64,000 bases of DNA from Rhizopus arrhizus (Eukaryota; Mucoromycota; Mucoromycetes; Mucorales; Rhizopodaceae), in assembly GCA_024220505.1 (NCBI GenBank), contig JAKZZE010000010.1, forward strand, positions 186,001 through 250,000, read 5' to 3'. The notes under the pieces were generated by a model that saw only the letters and a list, made by a program, of their open reading frames with translations, did not search any database and was not told where the DNA came from. A program made the position numbers and the translations under genes. How positions within the stretch are numbered: position 1 is the stretch's first letter; each line of letters starts with the position of its first letter. Below, one piece after another: positions 1-10,703 of the stretch.

Positions 1-691
1 CAAATTGATTTGATATCAATAAAGATAGTAAAGCATTGGAATAAAAGTTGATGGCCACATTGAGTGTGATCATTTGAAAGAAGAGGACTAAAGTATGCAA
101 GACTAGAATAATTGTTAATTTAGCTATTTTCATCCTATCGATCCCTTACTCATATATCCACTGGCTAATATAAACAACGTAATCGGCTTTAACTGTCGTT
201 TGGCATAAGCAGCACCTCGAATGTCTTTGGGTGAGTTACCCAAAGTAGACTTGGAAAACAAAGCATCTAATATATCAACACCAAGAGAACAGCACAGTTT
301 GTCACAAATCTCCAATACATTGTAAACCACATACAGCTTCAAGACGGCCTGACCACGAATTGAATGATAGACGCGAGATGGATCAAAGGAATACATCGTC
401 ACACAGGTTATCATCACCAAGAATCCTTTCAACAAGTCGCATTTTTGTGAAGGTCTTAATCTGACGAAACTAGAGGAACAGAGGGTTAGAACAGCCCCAT
501 TGCAATTCGTCCTGTCTTACCTCTCCTTTTGATCTAAAGAGTAAGCTTTGATGTTGCAAATAATGTAAATCAGGAAATGATAAAAGGCCAAACAAAACCT
601 TAAGGGAAGAATAGTAAACGTATAGAGAAATGAATCTAGACAGACAAAGAATCCAAAGCCCATCAACTGTACGCATCTATCAGTCTCAACC

Positions 692-722
<31 letters not shown>

Positions 723-1081
723 CCTTTTCTTACCTTTTCAATCGCCCCAGGTACACTCAGAAAATTGGTCACTCTTTCTCTCTTCAACTCTTGTGCGCTG
801 TCAAAATCAGCCACAGTCAACTCATCTCTTAAATAGTCCAAAAACGAAACGGATCTCACGCCATCTTCCACCGCGGGTTGTTCGGGCACCTGCTGATCAT
901 CTCGGACGGATTGTGATCTCTTGCTCTTTTTGTATTTCTTGCTGTTGTTCTTTTTATGTGTTGTGGTAGGCGAAAGGATGTTGAAGTGATTGTGTTGAAG
1001 AATAGGTGTGTTGGGTACTGAATTCGTTTTTAATGTTTGCTTTTTATGATTTGATTGAATCCAATCTGTTGAACGATCCAT
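1..1081 (-). CDS. TAPT1: TAPT1/Emp65-family ER membrane protein, 5' part (gene runs off the left edge)
   Basis: Four exons read on the minus strand: 1081-734, 666-521, 460-150 and 102 to beyond base 1, joined by GT-AG introns in consistent phase. Exon 1 encodes a basic, low-complexity N-terminus, then a YLRDEL block and a KRERV..FLSVPGAIEK block. Exon 2 gives hydrophobic LMGFGFFVCLDSFLY and ILPLRF. Exon 3 contains DLLKGFL, YHSIRGQAVLKLYVVYNVLE and the LFSKSTLG stretch. Exon 4 gives a further membrane segment with LNVAINFYSNALL. This motif order is characteristic of the TAPT1 (DUF747) family, whose yeast member Emp65 works with Slp1 in ER protein quality control. The start is the ATG giving MDRSTDW; upstream codons are an A/T run. 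The C-terminal half lies outside the window. Exon calls are by eye but all phases agree. Confidence 0.85.
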
Positions 1082-1898
1082 TAAAAAAAGAAAAAAAAAA
1101 AAAATAGGTTTGTGCGTCAATGCGAAATGGCGGGATATTTCACTATTTTTAGAAATTGAGAATCAACAGATAAAAAATAGGGAAAGTGTTTTTTTTTTTT
1201 TTTTTTTTTTTTGAAGTTGAAAGATAGTAGGGAATGGCTTTAAAAGATCAAGTCAGCGTGTTTATAGAACGTATTTGGCTATTTATTTCATTCTTTACTA
1301 AAATAAATGAGAGCACAATGTTGTAATTCAATTTGTATATCGTCAAATCATTTCTCTCGACGTGTTTAAACTACATTTATTTGAAGCATATATTACATAT
1401 AGCTTTTAATAAAATTTATTTATCTATCTTTTGAATTTGCTAGGTAAATAAAAATGTGAATAATACAAAAGAACAAATGTATATGACAGGTAAGACTATT
1501 TTAAAAGCATTCATGTATTGGATTCCCTAGTTGGAAAAGTGGCATGTTTGATATCAATATTTATAACAAAGAATCTCATTCGATCTTTACTCTTGTTTAA
1601 TAAAGATAAAAAGACAAATATTAAAAAAGCACATGCACACAACAATTACCACTGATATTATAATTCTTTGATTGTTTTAAACGATGCAGGAACAAAAAAA
1701 AAAAAAAAAAAAAAAAACTAAAGTTGAATAAAGCAGGAAAGTTTAGCTTTTATCTTGACAAAAGTTCATTATACATTTGTAAAAGTAAAATTATACTTTA
1801 TCCTTGACACTCTTTCAAATTTACTTCTGAGCATGATTTCATAATTTTGAGGGTCAAAGTATCCTCATTGTCAAAAGCTTTCCTCTTTACATCAAATC
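1082..1898. other. intergenic, AT-rich, no gene seen
   Basis: This stretch holds long T or A runs (about 25 T near 1190-1212 and about 22 A near 1695) and stop-dense AT-rich sequence on both strands. It is the 5' flank of the TAPT1-like gene. I see no coding or RNA signal. Confidence 0.5.
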
Positions 1899-2620
1899 CT
1901 ACCCTTGACCAGAATTCTTCAAAAGGGTTTTAGGAAAGGCGAATATCGTACCTTTACTTGGCGAGAGACATATTTTAGCGGGCTGGAAAACATGTGATGA
2001 AGAAAGTTGAGGATTTATACAGTGCGAACTGCCAGCCAACCTGTTATTAAGGTTTACACATCCTAAACGTATTTTTTGGTGTGTCTCAATTATGCTCTTA
2101 ACCCAAGCGAATATACTAACAACTGATAGCTGTAGATGCTTGATTTCGAATAAGGTCTTTATCATAGCAAAGTCACCAACCTTATGAGCAACAAAGCGGT
2201 CTTGGTACACAAAAACGTTTGAAAGACAACTATGTCGCCCAGTAAATTTAAGGTAAGTTAGATCGAAAGCTTGATCACTAATAACAGGATTTATATCGTT
2301 GAGAATACAAGCACTAATTCAAAAGTTTTTGTTTTGTTGTTTTTTCAATATGGAAGCACTGACATTGCTTTTCTTAAACTCAATAGAGCACACTTCAAAC
2401 TCCTCCTTTTCATCATCAGTAACTAGCAGATCAATTCTTCTGTCATATGAAATGTCATCTTCTTTAAAAATGTACATCCTCTTTATGAAATTACTCACAA
2501 TCTCACCATCCTTCATTACCAAGCCAGTATACAACCTCAAAAGATCCAAAGCTTTTTCGAAAAGCCGCAAGTGGTTTCCAATAATTGCCGTTTGTAAAAA
2601 GGGTAGTTCTTGAGATTACA
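1899..2620 (-). pseudogene. decayed lineage-specific gene with a D...E-F-K motif
   Basis: A single minus-strand frame reads from about 2620 to 1899 with one in-frame TGA near 2317. In order it gives a helical segment (LFEKALDLLRLYTG), an RRIDLLV strand, a CSIEFKK strand, a KKQQNKN motif and, after the stop, SACILND, a TGRH segment and AHKVGDF. The arrangement Asp-hydrophobic strand, then Glu-x-Lys on the next strand, then an alpha/beta tail, resembles a PD-(D/E)xK nuclease core; that is inference. The frame-preserving stop, lack of a clean N-terminus and a LINE fragment next door suggest a relic. I believe such proteins form a large uncharacterised family in Mucorales, but I cannot search for it. 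Confidence 0.5.
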
Positions 2621-2769
2621 AAATATATTATTATCAAACTTACACCACTCACAAAAAAAGAAACTTACACAACATCCACCATAGAAAACACGGTATAATA
2701 CATACATGTCTTGTCTATTTAATTTTGCCTTTTCATTATCAATCAATTCAATGATACAGTTGGTATTTT

Positions 2770-3204
2770 TTTATTGTATGGTACAGACTCCTTCATAAGA
2801 AATTATCCACTCGAGCCAATTTGCATAGAATCATACCAGCAAAGATAGACGACGACTATTGCCAATTGTGCAAACTACCAGAAACAAAGCAGCGTATGCT
2901 CTTTACTTGTATGCAAAAGCAAGACTTGTGGAACGCAGCCTTCAAGAAATGCTTATCAAATCCTAAAGATCCCAACTGTAGCTCAATATTTCAGGATTTA
3001 TCCACACTTAGATTATCCAAGTATTACATCTTACACTACCATGACAAGTTTACAATCTTTGATTTTTTTGCTACAGCCATTCGATTCATCTGGAAAGCCC
3101 ACCGGAAACAATTCTTTGAACAGACTCCTGTCTTGGATGAGATTGTCATCAATCAAACCCAGAAGAAATTATTGAAACTATCTACTTATAATTCTTTATG
3201 CTAA
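2770..3204 (+). pseudogene. LINE reverse-transcriptase C-terminal fragment (zinc-binding, zf-RVT type)
   Basis: The frame is open from about 2770 through the stop at 3204 and reads WYRLLHKKLSTRANLHRIIP, then DYCQLC, LFTCMQKQDLW and an aromatic-rich tail. The pattern 'WR..H.KLPT...L' followed by CxxC...C..K..LW is the zinc-binding tail domain of non-LTR retrotransposon ORF2 proteins. The same domain sits at the end of both LINE ORF2s in this window. No reverse transcriptase domain precedes it, so it is an isolated 3' piece. A domesticated exon cannot be excluded because the frame is free of stops. Confidence 0.55.
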
Positions 3205-3395
3205 TATCTTTTATATTTTAGCAACAAGCCACTGTTTCATACACTTGCATCGCTCTTAATCCATATACTCTTTGATGAAAGGTGGCAAGTACCCAAACAT
3301 GATGACGTATAGCATAATGACTACTTTAGGGCAAGTTGTTCACCAACATTTCAAGAAAGCTCAGTCCATGAGACTGTCACTGTGGATAGAACTAT
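3205..3395. other. LINE-1 insertion flank and 3' target-site duplication
   Basis: Short non-coding flank. Bases 3380-3395 (CTGTGGATAGAACTAT) are repeated exactly at 8825-8840 and mark the LINE insertion. Confidence 0.8.
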
Positions 3396-3577
3396 TTTTT
3401 TTTTTTTTGTAAAAGGAGGATTTTATTCCGGTGCCGCAAGGCGTACACCATTGTAAGCAATAAATAAATTATAATCGAGGGGGGTTTGTTCATTTTTGTT
3501 ATTTTGTTTTGTAATCCGTGCGAAGTTTGATACTGGCAACAAAATCTGAGGTAGAGAACTGAGCAGAAACGTATGGA

Positions 3578-6500
3578 TTAGCTGTGTAGTGATCGACTAC
3601 TGTTTTCTTTGTGAATCTTGAGGATTTGTCTAGTGGCTCTTGCTACTACTTCTTGAGGCCAGAATTGATATTCATCGAAAATAAATTTCCAGTGAAGTTG
3701 CCATAAAGAGAGCAGCACAGAAGCTATGATATCCAAGTAGGTCACCGAAAGTGAAGGAGCGACTTCAATGCCAGAGGAAGAAGGGAGTTGAATGATGCTG
3801 TAAGTCAACTTGGCAGGGTCAACGAAAAAGCGAGAAGCAATTGTTTGCCAGATTTCATGTTTGAAAGGACAAGACCAGACAAAGTGTTCTTCAGAGTCGA
3901 TACCGCCACAATATACACAACCAGGGTCTGGAAATCGGTTTGGGATTAGCTGGTGAAGACGTTCCTTACACGGCATTTTGTGATGATAAAGTCTCCAGAG
4001 TAGTGTATGGGCTCTGTGTGGGAAAGATGCCTTCCAGAATCGGCGCCAGGCAAGAGGGCTTGCACGTGGATATGCTGTTGGCAACGTGGATAAGTGGGAG
4101 AGTTGAGATTCACGAAACCATTTTGTATTCAAAGAAGCAATAGGTGTTCCGTCTGGTAAAATTGAATCTAGGATGTTGTCAAAGTCTGTTTCCGTAAGTG
4201 CAGGAAGTGGTAGTACTGACGAGATCATGTGGATCGAATTGTGTGGGCATTTGAACCGCTGGAAGAAGGTGGTTTCCTGTATACGACATAGTTGAAGCTG
4301 TCTAAAGTAGTTCTTGTTCTTAAAGCGAAAAGGATCCGTAGGCGTTGGGGATCTACGTCGAAACTTACCACATGCCATACCAAATTCATATACATGCTTG
4401 ACAAGGATTCCAGACCAGTATGATGCCTTGAAATCCTGATTTGGCAGGAGCAGATAAGGACAGACTTGTGTCAGTGGTAATTCATTGATCATGCGAATAT
4501 CAAAGGCTTGCCAATCAATTTTATAATCAATTTTATCCATTGTTTTGAACAATGAGCTGAAACAACCAAAGGACTTGATTATGTTTGAACGCATGTTAGG
4601 AAGCAGCAGAGGTAAAATATGAGAAGGTGAAACTGAGAAAAGACGCAAACAATGACGAAGAATATCACTAATGAAGGTATCATAATAAGGTGGATCAGAG
4701 GAAGGAAGAAGTAATGGCTGCAACCATCGAAGTTGTAGAGCTGCATGTTGTATTCCAGGGTCAAGAATGGCAAGCCCGCCTTCCTTGCGTGATCGTTGGC
4801 AAGTTTGGAAGCTGACTGCAGGAAAGTTTTTGCGTGCAAGAAATTGAATTATAGTTGAACGAATCTTACCAAGGTAAGATTGTGGAACAGCAAGAACGCG
4901 AATAGCATGCCAGAGCGGACCAAGCAAGAGTGTATTAGTGACTAAACTGCGGCCAAGGATTGACAAGTTTCGTTGAGCGAGCATTTGAGCACGTTGCTGT
5001 AGCTTAAGCAGGATGTTATCAAGGAAGCTAGAAAGCTGGTGATTGGTGCTGGTGAGTGGGTAGCCAAGGTATATGGCCGCTGTGGAGTTTGATCGATCAT
5101 GCCACTGTGTTATACCATGGGAAGACAAGGCAGATTGCCATGATTGCTGTGGTTGTCCAGATAGCGAAATTGCCAGAGTTTTGTGACGGTTTAGGCGAGC
5201 ATTGGATGCCCGAGAATATAGAGCCAGGATATCAAGTAAAGCATGAAGCTCACCAGGATCGACTAGAAATACAGCTATATCATCGGCGTACGCCATACTT
5301 TTAAGGATGGGTACTTGAGCCAGTGGATTTGTCAACCGTGAGTCGGATCCCACTTGAAAAGAAAAGCCAGTAATAGAGGGAGAGGCATATATGTTACGCA
5401 AAAGAGGTTCAATAGCAAGATTAAAAAGCAGCGGCGAAAGAGGGTCTCCCTGGCGAAGTCCACGACTCTGTGCAAAGGGAGCTGAGAGGAAACCGTTGAC
5501 ATTGACGCAAATGGAAGTATTGAAGAATAAGGAGGTTATGCAATTGATCAACCGAGAAGGTAGACCAAAACGCGTTAGACAGGCATGAAGATAATCTGGA
5601 TGAACCCGATCGTACGCCTTTTCTTGGTCTAATAACAAACTGACTCCAGGAAGTTTGTACTGCCTGGCGATATCCATAATCATTCGAGCGCACAAACCGT
5701 TGTCTCCAATAAACCTACCAGCCATAAAGCCAGTTTGATGTGGATCAATCAAATCTGAGAGATATGGAGTGAGGCGTGTGGTAAGAAGTCGTGTAAATAT
5801 TTTGGCATCCGCACAGATTAAAGAAATAGGTCTCCAATTCTTTAGTTGACTTCGATCACCTTTCTTAGGAAGAAGGATAATTACTGAGCGTTGCCAAGTT
5901 GGTGGATACTTGCCCTCTCGAAGTGCTGTATTAAGAACACGAAGAAAAAGTTGACGAATAAACGGGTGATCGAATAGTAGTCTCAGTATGACATATGGGA
6001 TCCCGTCCACTCCAGGGCTACTCTTGGTAGGTGTGCGTTGGAGGCATTTACTTACCTCGTCCACTGTCCAATAGTTGTTAAGGCTCTCGTGGACATCAGG
6101 GCTGATGGAAGCAGAGTCTGGCACATGAGCGAGTAAATCTGATGTAGCTTGTTCATCCATAGGTTCTGGAGAGTACAACTGTTCATAATATTCGCGTGCA
6201 GTCTCTGTAAGATCTAAAGGCTCGGTGACGACTGTTCCTGTATCGGTTCTTATTGAGCTGATATATTGTTGCTGCTGTCGTTGACGCAGGCATCGATAGA
6301 AATAGGTATTCGATCTCTCTCCTTGCTCTCTCCACCGTTGACCAGAGCGAAGTGCCAGCACAGAAGAGGAATGTTCATACTGAAGTTCTAGTTGTGATTC
6401 GACTGAGGCGATTTGAGCGTTAGTTTCATCATCAGTTGGTTGACGTAGTAGCCATTTGCGCATTCTTTGTAGTTTATTAAGATTGTGGCGACGTTGAGCA

Positions 6501-7384
6501 GCCGCTTTGTTAGAAAAGGATTGAATGAAGCTTTTGAGGCGACATTTGAATATATCCCACAGTAAAGGAGTGTCTAAGTCAGGTAGAAAATGTTCGGCGT
6601 TAGTACAGAAAGCAGTTAATTCTGCGCGAAAGTGAGGATCTTGTGCAAGATAAGGATTACAGCGCCAAATCCCTGGACCTGTACGAGGACATCCTAGTGT
6701 AAGATATGTTGAGATCGCAGAATGGTCGCAGCTAGCAACATATTTAATATCGTGGTTGTCCACCATATCAATCAAATCTGCAGTGATGAGCAAAAAATCA
6801 ATGGTTGAGATGTTGCGAAACGTGGGTATATTGTTATGTTCTGGATCAGCATTAATTGGGTCATGCCAATTGAGGTGAATCCATTGAATCCATTGAGCTA
6901 AAGATGGATTGGATTGTCTTGTGTGGATGTTGTGATTGAAGTCACCTAAGAAGACACTGCGCGAGGTCAGTAGTTGATCAAAAGGCATGGTCGTCAGAAA
7001 AGAGCGAAGGAATTCGATTCGTTCTCGGTGTTGTGCAGGAACGTAAATTACAAAAATATTAATAGGATCATACAAACCTGATATATGAGAAACTTGGGTA
7101 GCGAGAAGTCTACCATCTATCGAAGACCATAGGGGAATAATGTTCAGCATAGGGTTGAATGAGAGTAGGCCGCAGTGTTGAGTCCAGGTGCTGGATGAAA
7201 CCTGGAGACACTGGTCAAAGCGAGATTGTAGTAAGAGAGAAGAGGCATGAGTTTCTTGAAGAGCAATAATATCGTATTTTAAGGAGCGTATATGTCGAGC
7301 AAAAGAATTGCCCGACGGTGTTAGTATTTTTTTGAGGCCTCTGCAGTTTAGTGAGGCCAAGGATATACGAGAGGGGACTCTCAT
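3578..7384 (-). CDS. LINE ORF2: AP-endonuclease / reverse transcriptase / zinc-binding tail (1268 aa)
   Basis: This ORF2 protein nicks target DNA and primes reverse transcription of the element RNA. The N-terminal AP-endonuclease domain (about 1-225) keeps the expected residues: SLNCRGL (N13), LQETH (E44), LGDFNHN (D148, N150) and the CDHS end motif (D220, H221). The reverse transcriptase (about 490-780) has LPKKGDRSQLKNWRPISL, the LDQEKAYDRV block, RGLRQGDPLSP and YADD at 699-702. Near 1110-1190 comes a zinc-binding tail with WRLYHHKMP, CVYCGG, H and C..K..IW. No RNase H domain was recognised. The ATG at 7384 overlaps the ORF1 stop in the tetranucleotide ATGA, suggesting termination-reinitiation. 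The length is ordinary for this LINE type and there is no internal stop. Confidence 0.95.
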   Translation of the reverse strand: MRVPSRISLASLNCRGLKKILTPSGNSFARHIRSLKYDIIALQETHASSLLLQSRFDQCLQVSSSTWTQHCGLLSFNPMLNIIPLWSSIDGRLLATQVSHISGLYDPINIFVIYVPAQHRERIEFLRSFLTTMPFDQLLTSRSVFLGDFNHNIHTRQSNPSLAQWIQWIHLNWHDPINADPEHNNIPTFRNISTIDFLLITADLIDMVDNHDIKYVASCDHSAISTYLTLGCPRTGPGIWRCNPYLAQDPHFRAELTAFCTNAEHFLPDLDTPLLWDIFKCRLKSFIQSFSNKAAAQRRHNLNKLQRMRKWLLRQPTDDETNAQIASVESQLELQYEHSSSVLALRSGQRWREQGERSNTYFYRCLRQRQQQQYISSIRTDTGTVVTEPLDLTETAREYYEQLYSPEPMDEQATSDLLAHVPDSASISPDVHESLNNYWTVDEVSKCLQRTPTKSSPGVDGIPYVILRLLFDHPFIRQLFLRVLNTALREGKYPPTWQRSVIILLPKKGDRSQLKNWRPISLICADAKIFTRLLTTRLTPYLSDLIDPHQTGFMAGRFIGDNGLCARMIMDIARQYKLPGVSLLLDQEKAYDRVHPDYLHACLTRFGLPSRLINCITSLFFNTSICVNVNGFLSAPFAQSRGLRQGDPLSPLLFNLAIEPLLRNIYASPSITGFSFQVGSDSRLTNPLAQVPILKSMAYADDIAVFLVDPGELHALLDILALYSRASNARLNRHKTLAISLSGQPQQSWQSALSSHGITQWHDRSNSTAAIYLGYPLTSTNHQLSSFLDNILLKLQQRAQMLAQRNLSILGRSLVTNTLLLGPLWHAIRVLAVPQSYLGKIRSTIIQFLARKNFPAVSFQTCQRSRKEGGLAILDPGIQHAALQLRWLQPLLLPSSDPPYYDTFISDILRHCLRLFSVSPSHILPLLLPNMRSNIIKSFGCFSSLFKTMDKIDYKIDWQAFDIRMINELPLTQVCPYLLLPNQDFKASYWSGILVKHVYEFGMACGKFRRRSPTPTDPFRFKNKNYFRQLQLCRIQETTFFQRFKCPHNSIHMISSVLPLPALTETDFDNILDSILPDGTPIASLNTKWFRESQLSHLSTLPTAYPRASPLAWRRFWKASFPHRAHTLLWRLYHHKMPCKERLHQLIPNRFPDPGCVYCGGIDSEEHFVWSCPFKHEIWQTIASRFFVDPAKLTYSIIQLPSSSGIEVAPSLSVTYLDIIASVLLSLWQLHWKFIFDEYQFWPQEVVARATRQILKIHKENSSRSLHS

Positions 7385-8805
7385 AATTGATCAGAGGAGG
7401 GGGTTGGACTATTTTGGGCTGCCCGAGCCTCCTCTTGAAGAATACGAACCTCTTCGTCTAGGTCCATTCCATCCTCGGATCCATGTTCTTCTGTATCACT
7501 CTCTGTAACATCGGACTGATCCCCAGCGGATGGTTGGTAATCAGAGTCAGACTCGGTGTCTTCAGAATTATCAAGATCTTTTATGGCCAAGTCATTCGGT
7601 TGCTTCATGATATTGTAATTGTTTTCGTGAGTAGACACAGAGTGAGTTAAATTTATACTGTGAGCCTTGGAGACTTCATAGCGTGATACAGAAACCTCGG
7701 TCGTATTATCCATGTGGTGCAAATCTTGGGCTTTGGCTTGTGATGTATGGTTTTCAACTTGGTCTTGGAGCTCTTCTGAGGAAACCGTGCTGCCAGTAAG
7801 CATCTTGCTCTCCACTGGGATTGTATTGTCAATTGTGGAGGTAGCAGGTTTACCTTGTTGCATTTCATTGCTATGTCTTGCTTTTGTTGTGTTATCTTCA
7901 CGATGGGTTACAGCGTCCACGCGAGGTCGCTTAGACCCAATTTTGTTATTTCTCTGTTCTGGGCAATCCCTAAAGAGGTGCTGTGGACTCTGGCATCCAT
8001 AGCAGGTCTTGAGCTTACGACTTTCAAGTATTGGACAGGTGGCTTTGGTATGTCCAGGTTTGTGACAGTAAAAGCAATGGGTTTCCATGCCTCTCCAAGA
8101 GGCGAAGACGAGACGGTGGTTATCTAAATGCATTTCATGTGACAATTCGCGAAATGCGGGACCCTCTGTGGTAGAAGTATCGAGGAACGCAAAACCTTTC
8201 CCAAAAAACAAATTCGTGGCAGGATCAAACAAGAGGCCTACATGCAGGACTTTGCCATAAGGCTCTAACATTTGTCGCACAAGAGGCGTCAGTTCCTCAG
8301 GTCTCAGAATGGGTAAACGATCAAGTGAAATACGATAGATGGAGTTATCGCTAGATAAAGTCTGCGTGCCGATAATAGTTAAGCTTCCTACTTGAACGCC
8401 AATCGAGCAAGCTTTGGTTTGAGCCTCAACTGTGTCGAATGCCACAATCGCGCCATGGTGGTCCCCCTGTTTAACAGGAACAACACCAATCGCCGTTGGG
8501 AATTGTGCTGCTAATGCTTTAAGAAAGGTTGCAGGTAAAACTGCTTTTGGCATTTCAAAAGCGACGCTGTTTTTCTCGGCTGATCTTATCCATATACGAG
8601 CCTGGCGCCGTTGTCGCGATGCCATTTTGGCAGCTGGATCTTCGAAAGTCTTTACAGTGGGACCTCTGATTGCTTTAGAATACGCAGTGAAGGTTTGCCA
8701 AAGCGCTGCTGAATTTTGTCCTGATGTCGTTTGAGATCTTATATTGTGTGTACCTTCAATAGAAGGTGGTGGTGCGTTTTGATTGGTTAATTCTCCGTGT
8801 AACAT
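7381..8805 (-). CDS. LINE ORF1: RNA-binding protein with two CCHC zinc knuckles (474 aa)
   Basis: This ORF1 nucleic-acid-binding protein would coat the element RNA in a ribonucleoprotein. From the ATG at 8805 the order is a Ser/Thr-rich N-terminus, a basic RQRRQAR segment, an RRM-like middle part (GKVLHVGLLFD... GFAFLD) and two zinc knuckles at about residues 244-257 (CFYCHKPGHTKATC) and 268-281 (CYGCQSPQHLFRDC), both CX2CX4HX4C. A KRPRV basic patch and a long acidic/polar tail follow. The frame is open upstream to 8958, but that part lies outside the element because the duplication begins at 8825. The 8805 ATG, 19 bp inside the 5' end, is therefore the natural start. Confidence 0.9.
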   Translation of the reverse strand: MLHGELTNQNAPPPSIEGTHNIRSQTTSGQNSAALWQTFTAYSKAIRGPTVKTFEDPAAKMASRQRRQARIWIRSAEKNSVAFEMPKAVLPATFLKALAAQFPTAIGVVPVKQGDHHGAIVAFDTVEAQTKACSIGVQVGSLTIIGTQTLSSDNSIYRISLDRLPILRPEELTPLVRQMLEPYGKVLHVGLLFDPATNLFFGKGFAFLDTSTTEGPAFRELSHEMHLDNHRLVFASWRGMETHCFYCHKPGHTKATCPILESRKLKTCYGCQSPQHLFRDCPEQRNNKIGSKRPRVDAVTHREDNTTKARHSNEMQQGKPATSTIDNTIPVESKMLTGSTVSSEELQDQVENHTSQAKAQDLHHMDNTTEVSVSRYEVSKAHSINLTHSVSTHENNYNIMKQPNDLAIKDLDNSEDTESDSDYQPSAGDQSDVTESDTEEHGSEDGMDLDEEVRILQEEARAAQNSPTPSSDQL

Positions 8806-8989
8806 TAGTTTAGAGAAAAGAGCCCTGTGGATAGAACTATAAAATTCTATTCTTAGTTCTATATCCATCCTACAGTACACTATTTTTAGAAAGTAAAGTC
8901 GTATTTTTATAAACTTTATAATACAATATTTACAAAAAACGACAAGTAAACGCGACATTCATTCCTGAAAATAGTACGTTTGCACCGTC

Positions 8990-9397
8990 AATTGGTCAAG
9001 CTTTGAATTTTATTGGCCGTATTTTCGAACTCAATTCATCAAGTCTTTGAAAATCAATTGGTCAGTTTTTTGAAAACGAATTGGTCACTTTCTTCAAACA
9101 CTTTTCTTTCTATACGATTTCGAACTTGTTAGCAATGGATTCTGAAAAGCCTTTTTTACCACGAACGAAATGATCCAATTGATGGTGGAAATACTGTATT
9201 TTGTTTCGAGTCTTTGCGAAAGGCTAGCTCTAGTTAACCTCAATGGGGACTTTTGTACTAAAAGGCCACACTCCCTCGCTCTTTCGATCAACCTGGTCAG
9301 CAACTAGTAACTTATAGCTGATGGCTCGCTATAAACAAAGGCACTAGATCTGTTTCCTTCTCAATGGGGAAGGGCTAGCTGTTTGACTGGATCCAGT
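8990..9397. repeat. left arm of a large inverted repeat pair (partner 19137-19570)
   Basis: This segment is nearly identical, in reverse complement, to 19137-19570. The outer end reads CACCGTCAATTGGTCA. The first ~110 bp contain several AATTGGTC/ATTGGCC motifs spaced by A/T runs, and the inner end reads AGCTGTTTGACTGGATC. The right arm has about 21 extra bases between two AATTGGTCA copies. Both arms contain the same 69-codon open stretch (9094-9303 here) with no ATG start, which I regard as incidental. The pair could be terminal inverted repeats of one ~10.6-kb element or two opposed copies of a repeat. Confidence 0.8.
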
Positions 9398-10703
9398 ACA
9401 GTAATTAACAAGAAGACAAGACATTAAGGCTTACATACACCTTATATCTATACCCAATTATGTACGAATTCTACCTGAAACGTTATACAAGGATTACAGC
9501 TAATCTACCTACATGTGTACCATACTCTGGGTTTTAATTAACTATACAATCTTCTTAACTTGGAATCTAGAAAACAATACCCATGATCAAAATCCCGAAT
9601 AATATACATACAATCCATTAAGAATATTTTGTACTTTATCTTTGTTTTAACTAAATAAATAGCTTGATTCTCAAAGACTCTTTTCTGTTATACATATAAA
9701 GTACTTCAATATTGAAAAAAAGACACATTATATTACTCTCTTAACTCTGAGTGTTGACCCTTAACCTATTACCGAAAGAGCAGTTGGGATCAAACGTTCT
9801 GCTATTGTTAAAAGCTAGTTTGTTATCATACCAATACAATCTGGGTATGTGGAAAGCAATTAAAGGCAATTTTTTTATTTTTACTACTGATATCCTTTTT
9901 TACTCTTATTCATTGTTGTCGTCGTCATTCATGAGTGCGGGGAACCACAATTTCTTGCACCAGTTTAGTGTACTGCAGATTTTTTTTTTGCTTTTTTTGT
10001 TCTTCACAATTACTGATATTTTTGCTGCTTTCAGTAAAGCATCTTTCTCATTGTCCATAGCCTTTGTATCTAAGCAAAGATTCTTCAATATCAATAGCTT
10101 CTTCAGCAAGTCAGAAATCCTTCTCTCATTTATCTCCTTTAATGACAAGGGAATTGACATATTACAGACATCTTCAAACAAATAAAAGTTACGTGATTCA
10201 AGGTATTGTAATTTCTTTGCTTGTATGCGGGTTTAGATTTTTAAGTAAGTAAGTATTGTCGGTAATGACCACCAGATCTTGTTAAGTAGATCAAACTTGT
10301 TAAAATAGGCTAAACTCTTGAGGTTTAGGAATAGGTTTACAATGAAGTTGATTTAGCTTCAAGGGACTTCAGTATTTTGAATAGAACACAGACCAAAGGG
10401 TTTCAATTGAACGCTTGATGGTTTTATTGGTTTATAAAATAAAGAAAAGATAAAAAGAATATAAGACTCTGTAGTAAAGTGAAGTGAAGTCAAAATAGGG
10501 ATAAGATATGATGGGCATTTATATGTTTTTTGGTTTTCATGATTTTGTGTTGTTTTTGGTTTTCAAGCAAGAGTTGATACTCCGTTTTCAAATAAGTTTA
10601 TTTTCTAACTGGCATGGTACAAAAAAATCTTTACTGTTCGTCTTCTTTCAGTATAGACCATACACGTAGCATGCTGTATCAGTGACAGCACAGAGAGGCA
10701 TTT
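9398..10703. other. repeat-block spacer; one weak hypothetical ORF
   Basis: Mostly AT-rich, non-coding sequence. On the minus strand 9906-10181 is open for 91 codons with a Lys-rich, leucine-heavy, helix-like composition (KEINERRISDLLKKLLILK). I do not recognise it, and it may be a relic of a lineage-specific gene. The rest shows no coding signal. Confidence 0.35.

Larger units (their letters stand above)
3396..8824 (-). mobile_element. full-length non-LTR retrotransposon (LINE, APE-RT type), likely recent
   Basis: A 5.43-kb element in minus orientation, flanked by the perfect 16-bp duplication CTGTGGATAGAACTAT at 3380-3395 and 8825-8840. It starts 19 bp before the ORF1 ATG, carries two uninterrupted ORFs and ends in a 14-base poly(A) (poly-T on the plus strand, 3396-3409) preceded by GGAATAAAATCCTCC. 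Undamaged ORFs, a complete 5' end and an exact duplication indicate a young and possibly active copy. A SINE at 16840-17043 carries a very similar 3' tail. Confidence 0.93.

Noticed and set aside
8806..8958. N-terminal extension of LINE ORF1 upstream of 8805
   Set aside because: Most of it lies outside the element, beyond the target-site duplication, so it cannot be part of the mobile gene.
9094..9303. 69-codon ORF repeated identically in both arms of the large inverted repeat (also 19228-19437)
   Set aside because: It lacks an ATG start and its identity simply follows from the DNA repeat; no protein motif is visible.
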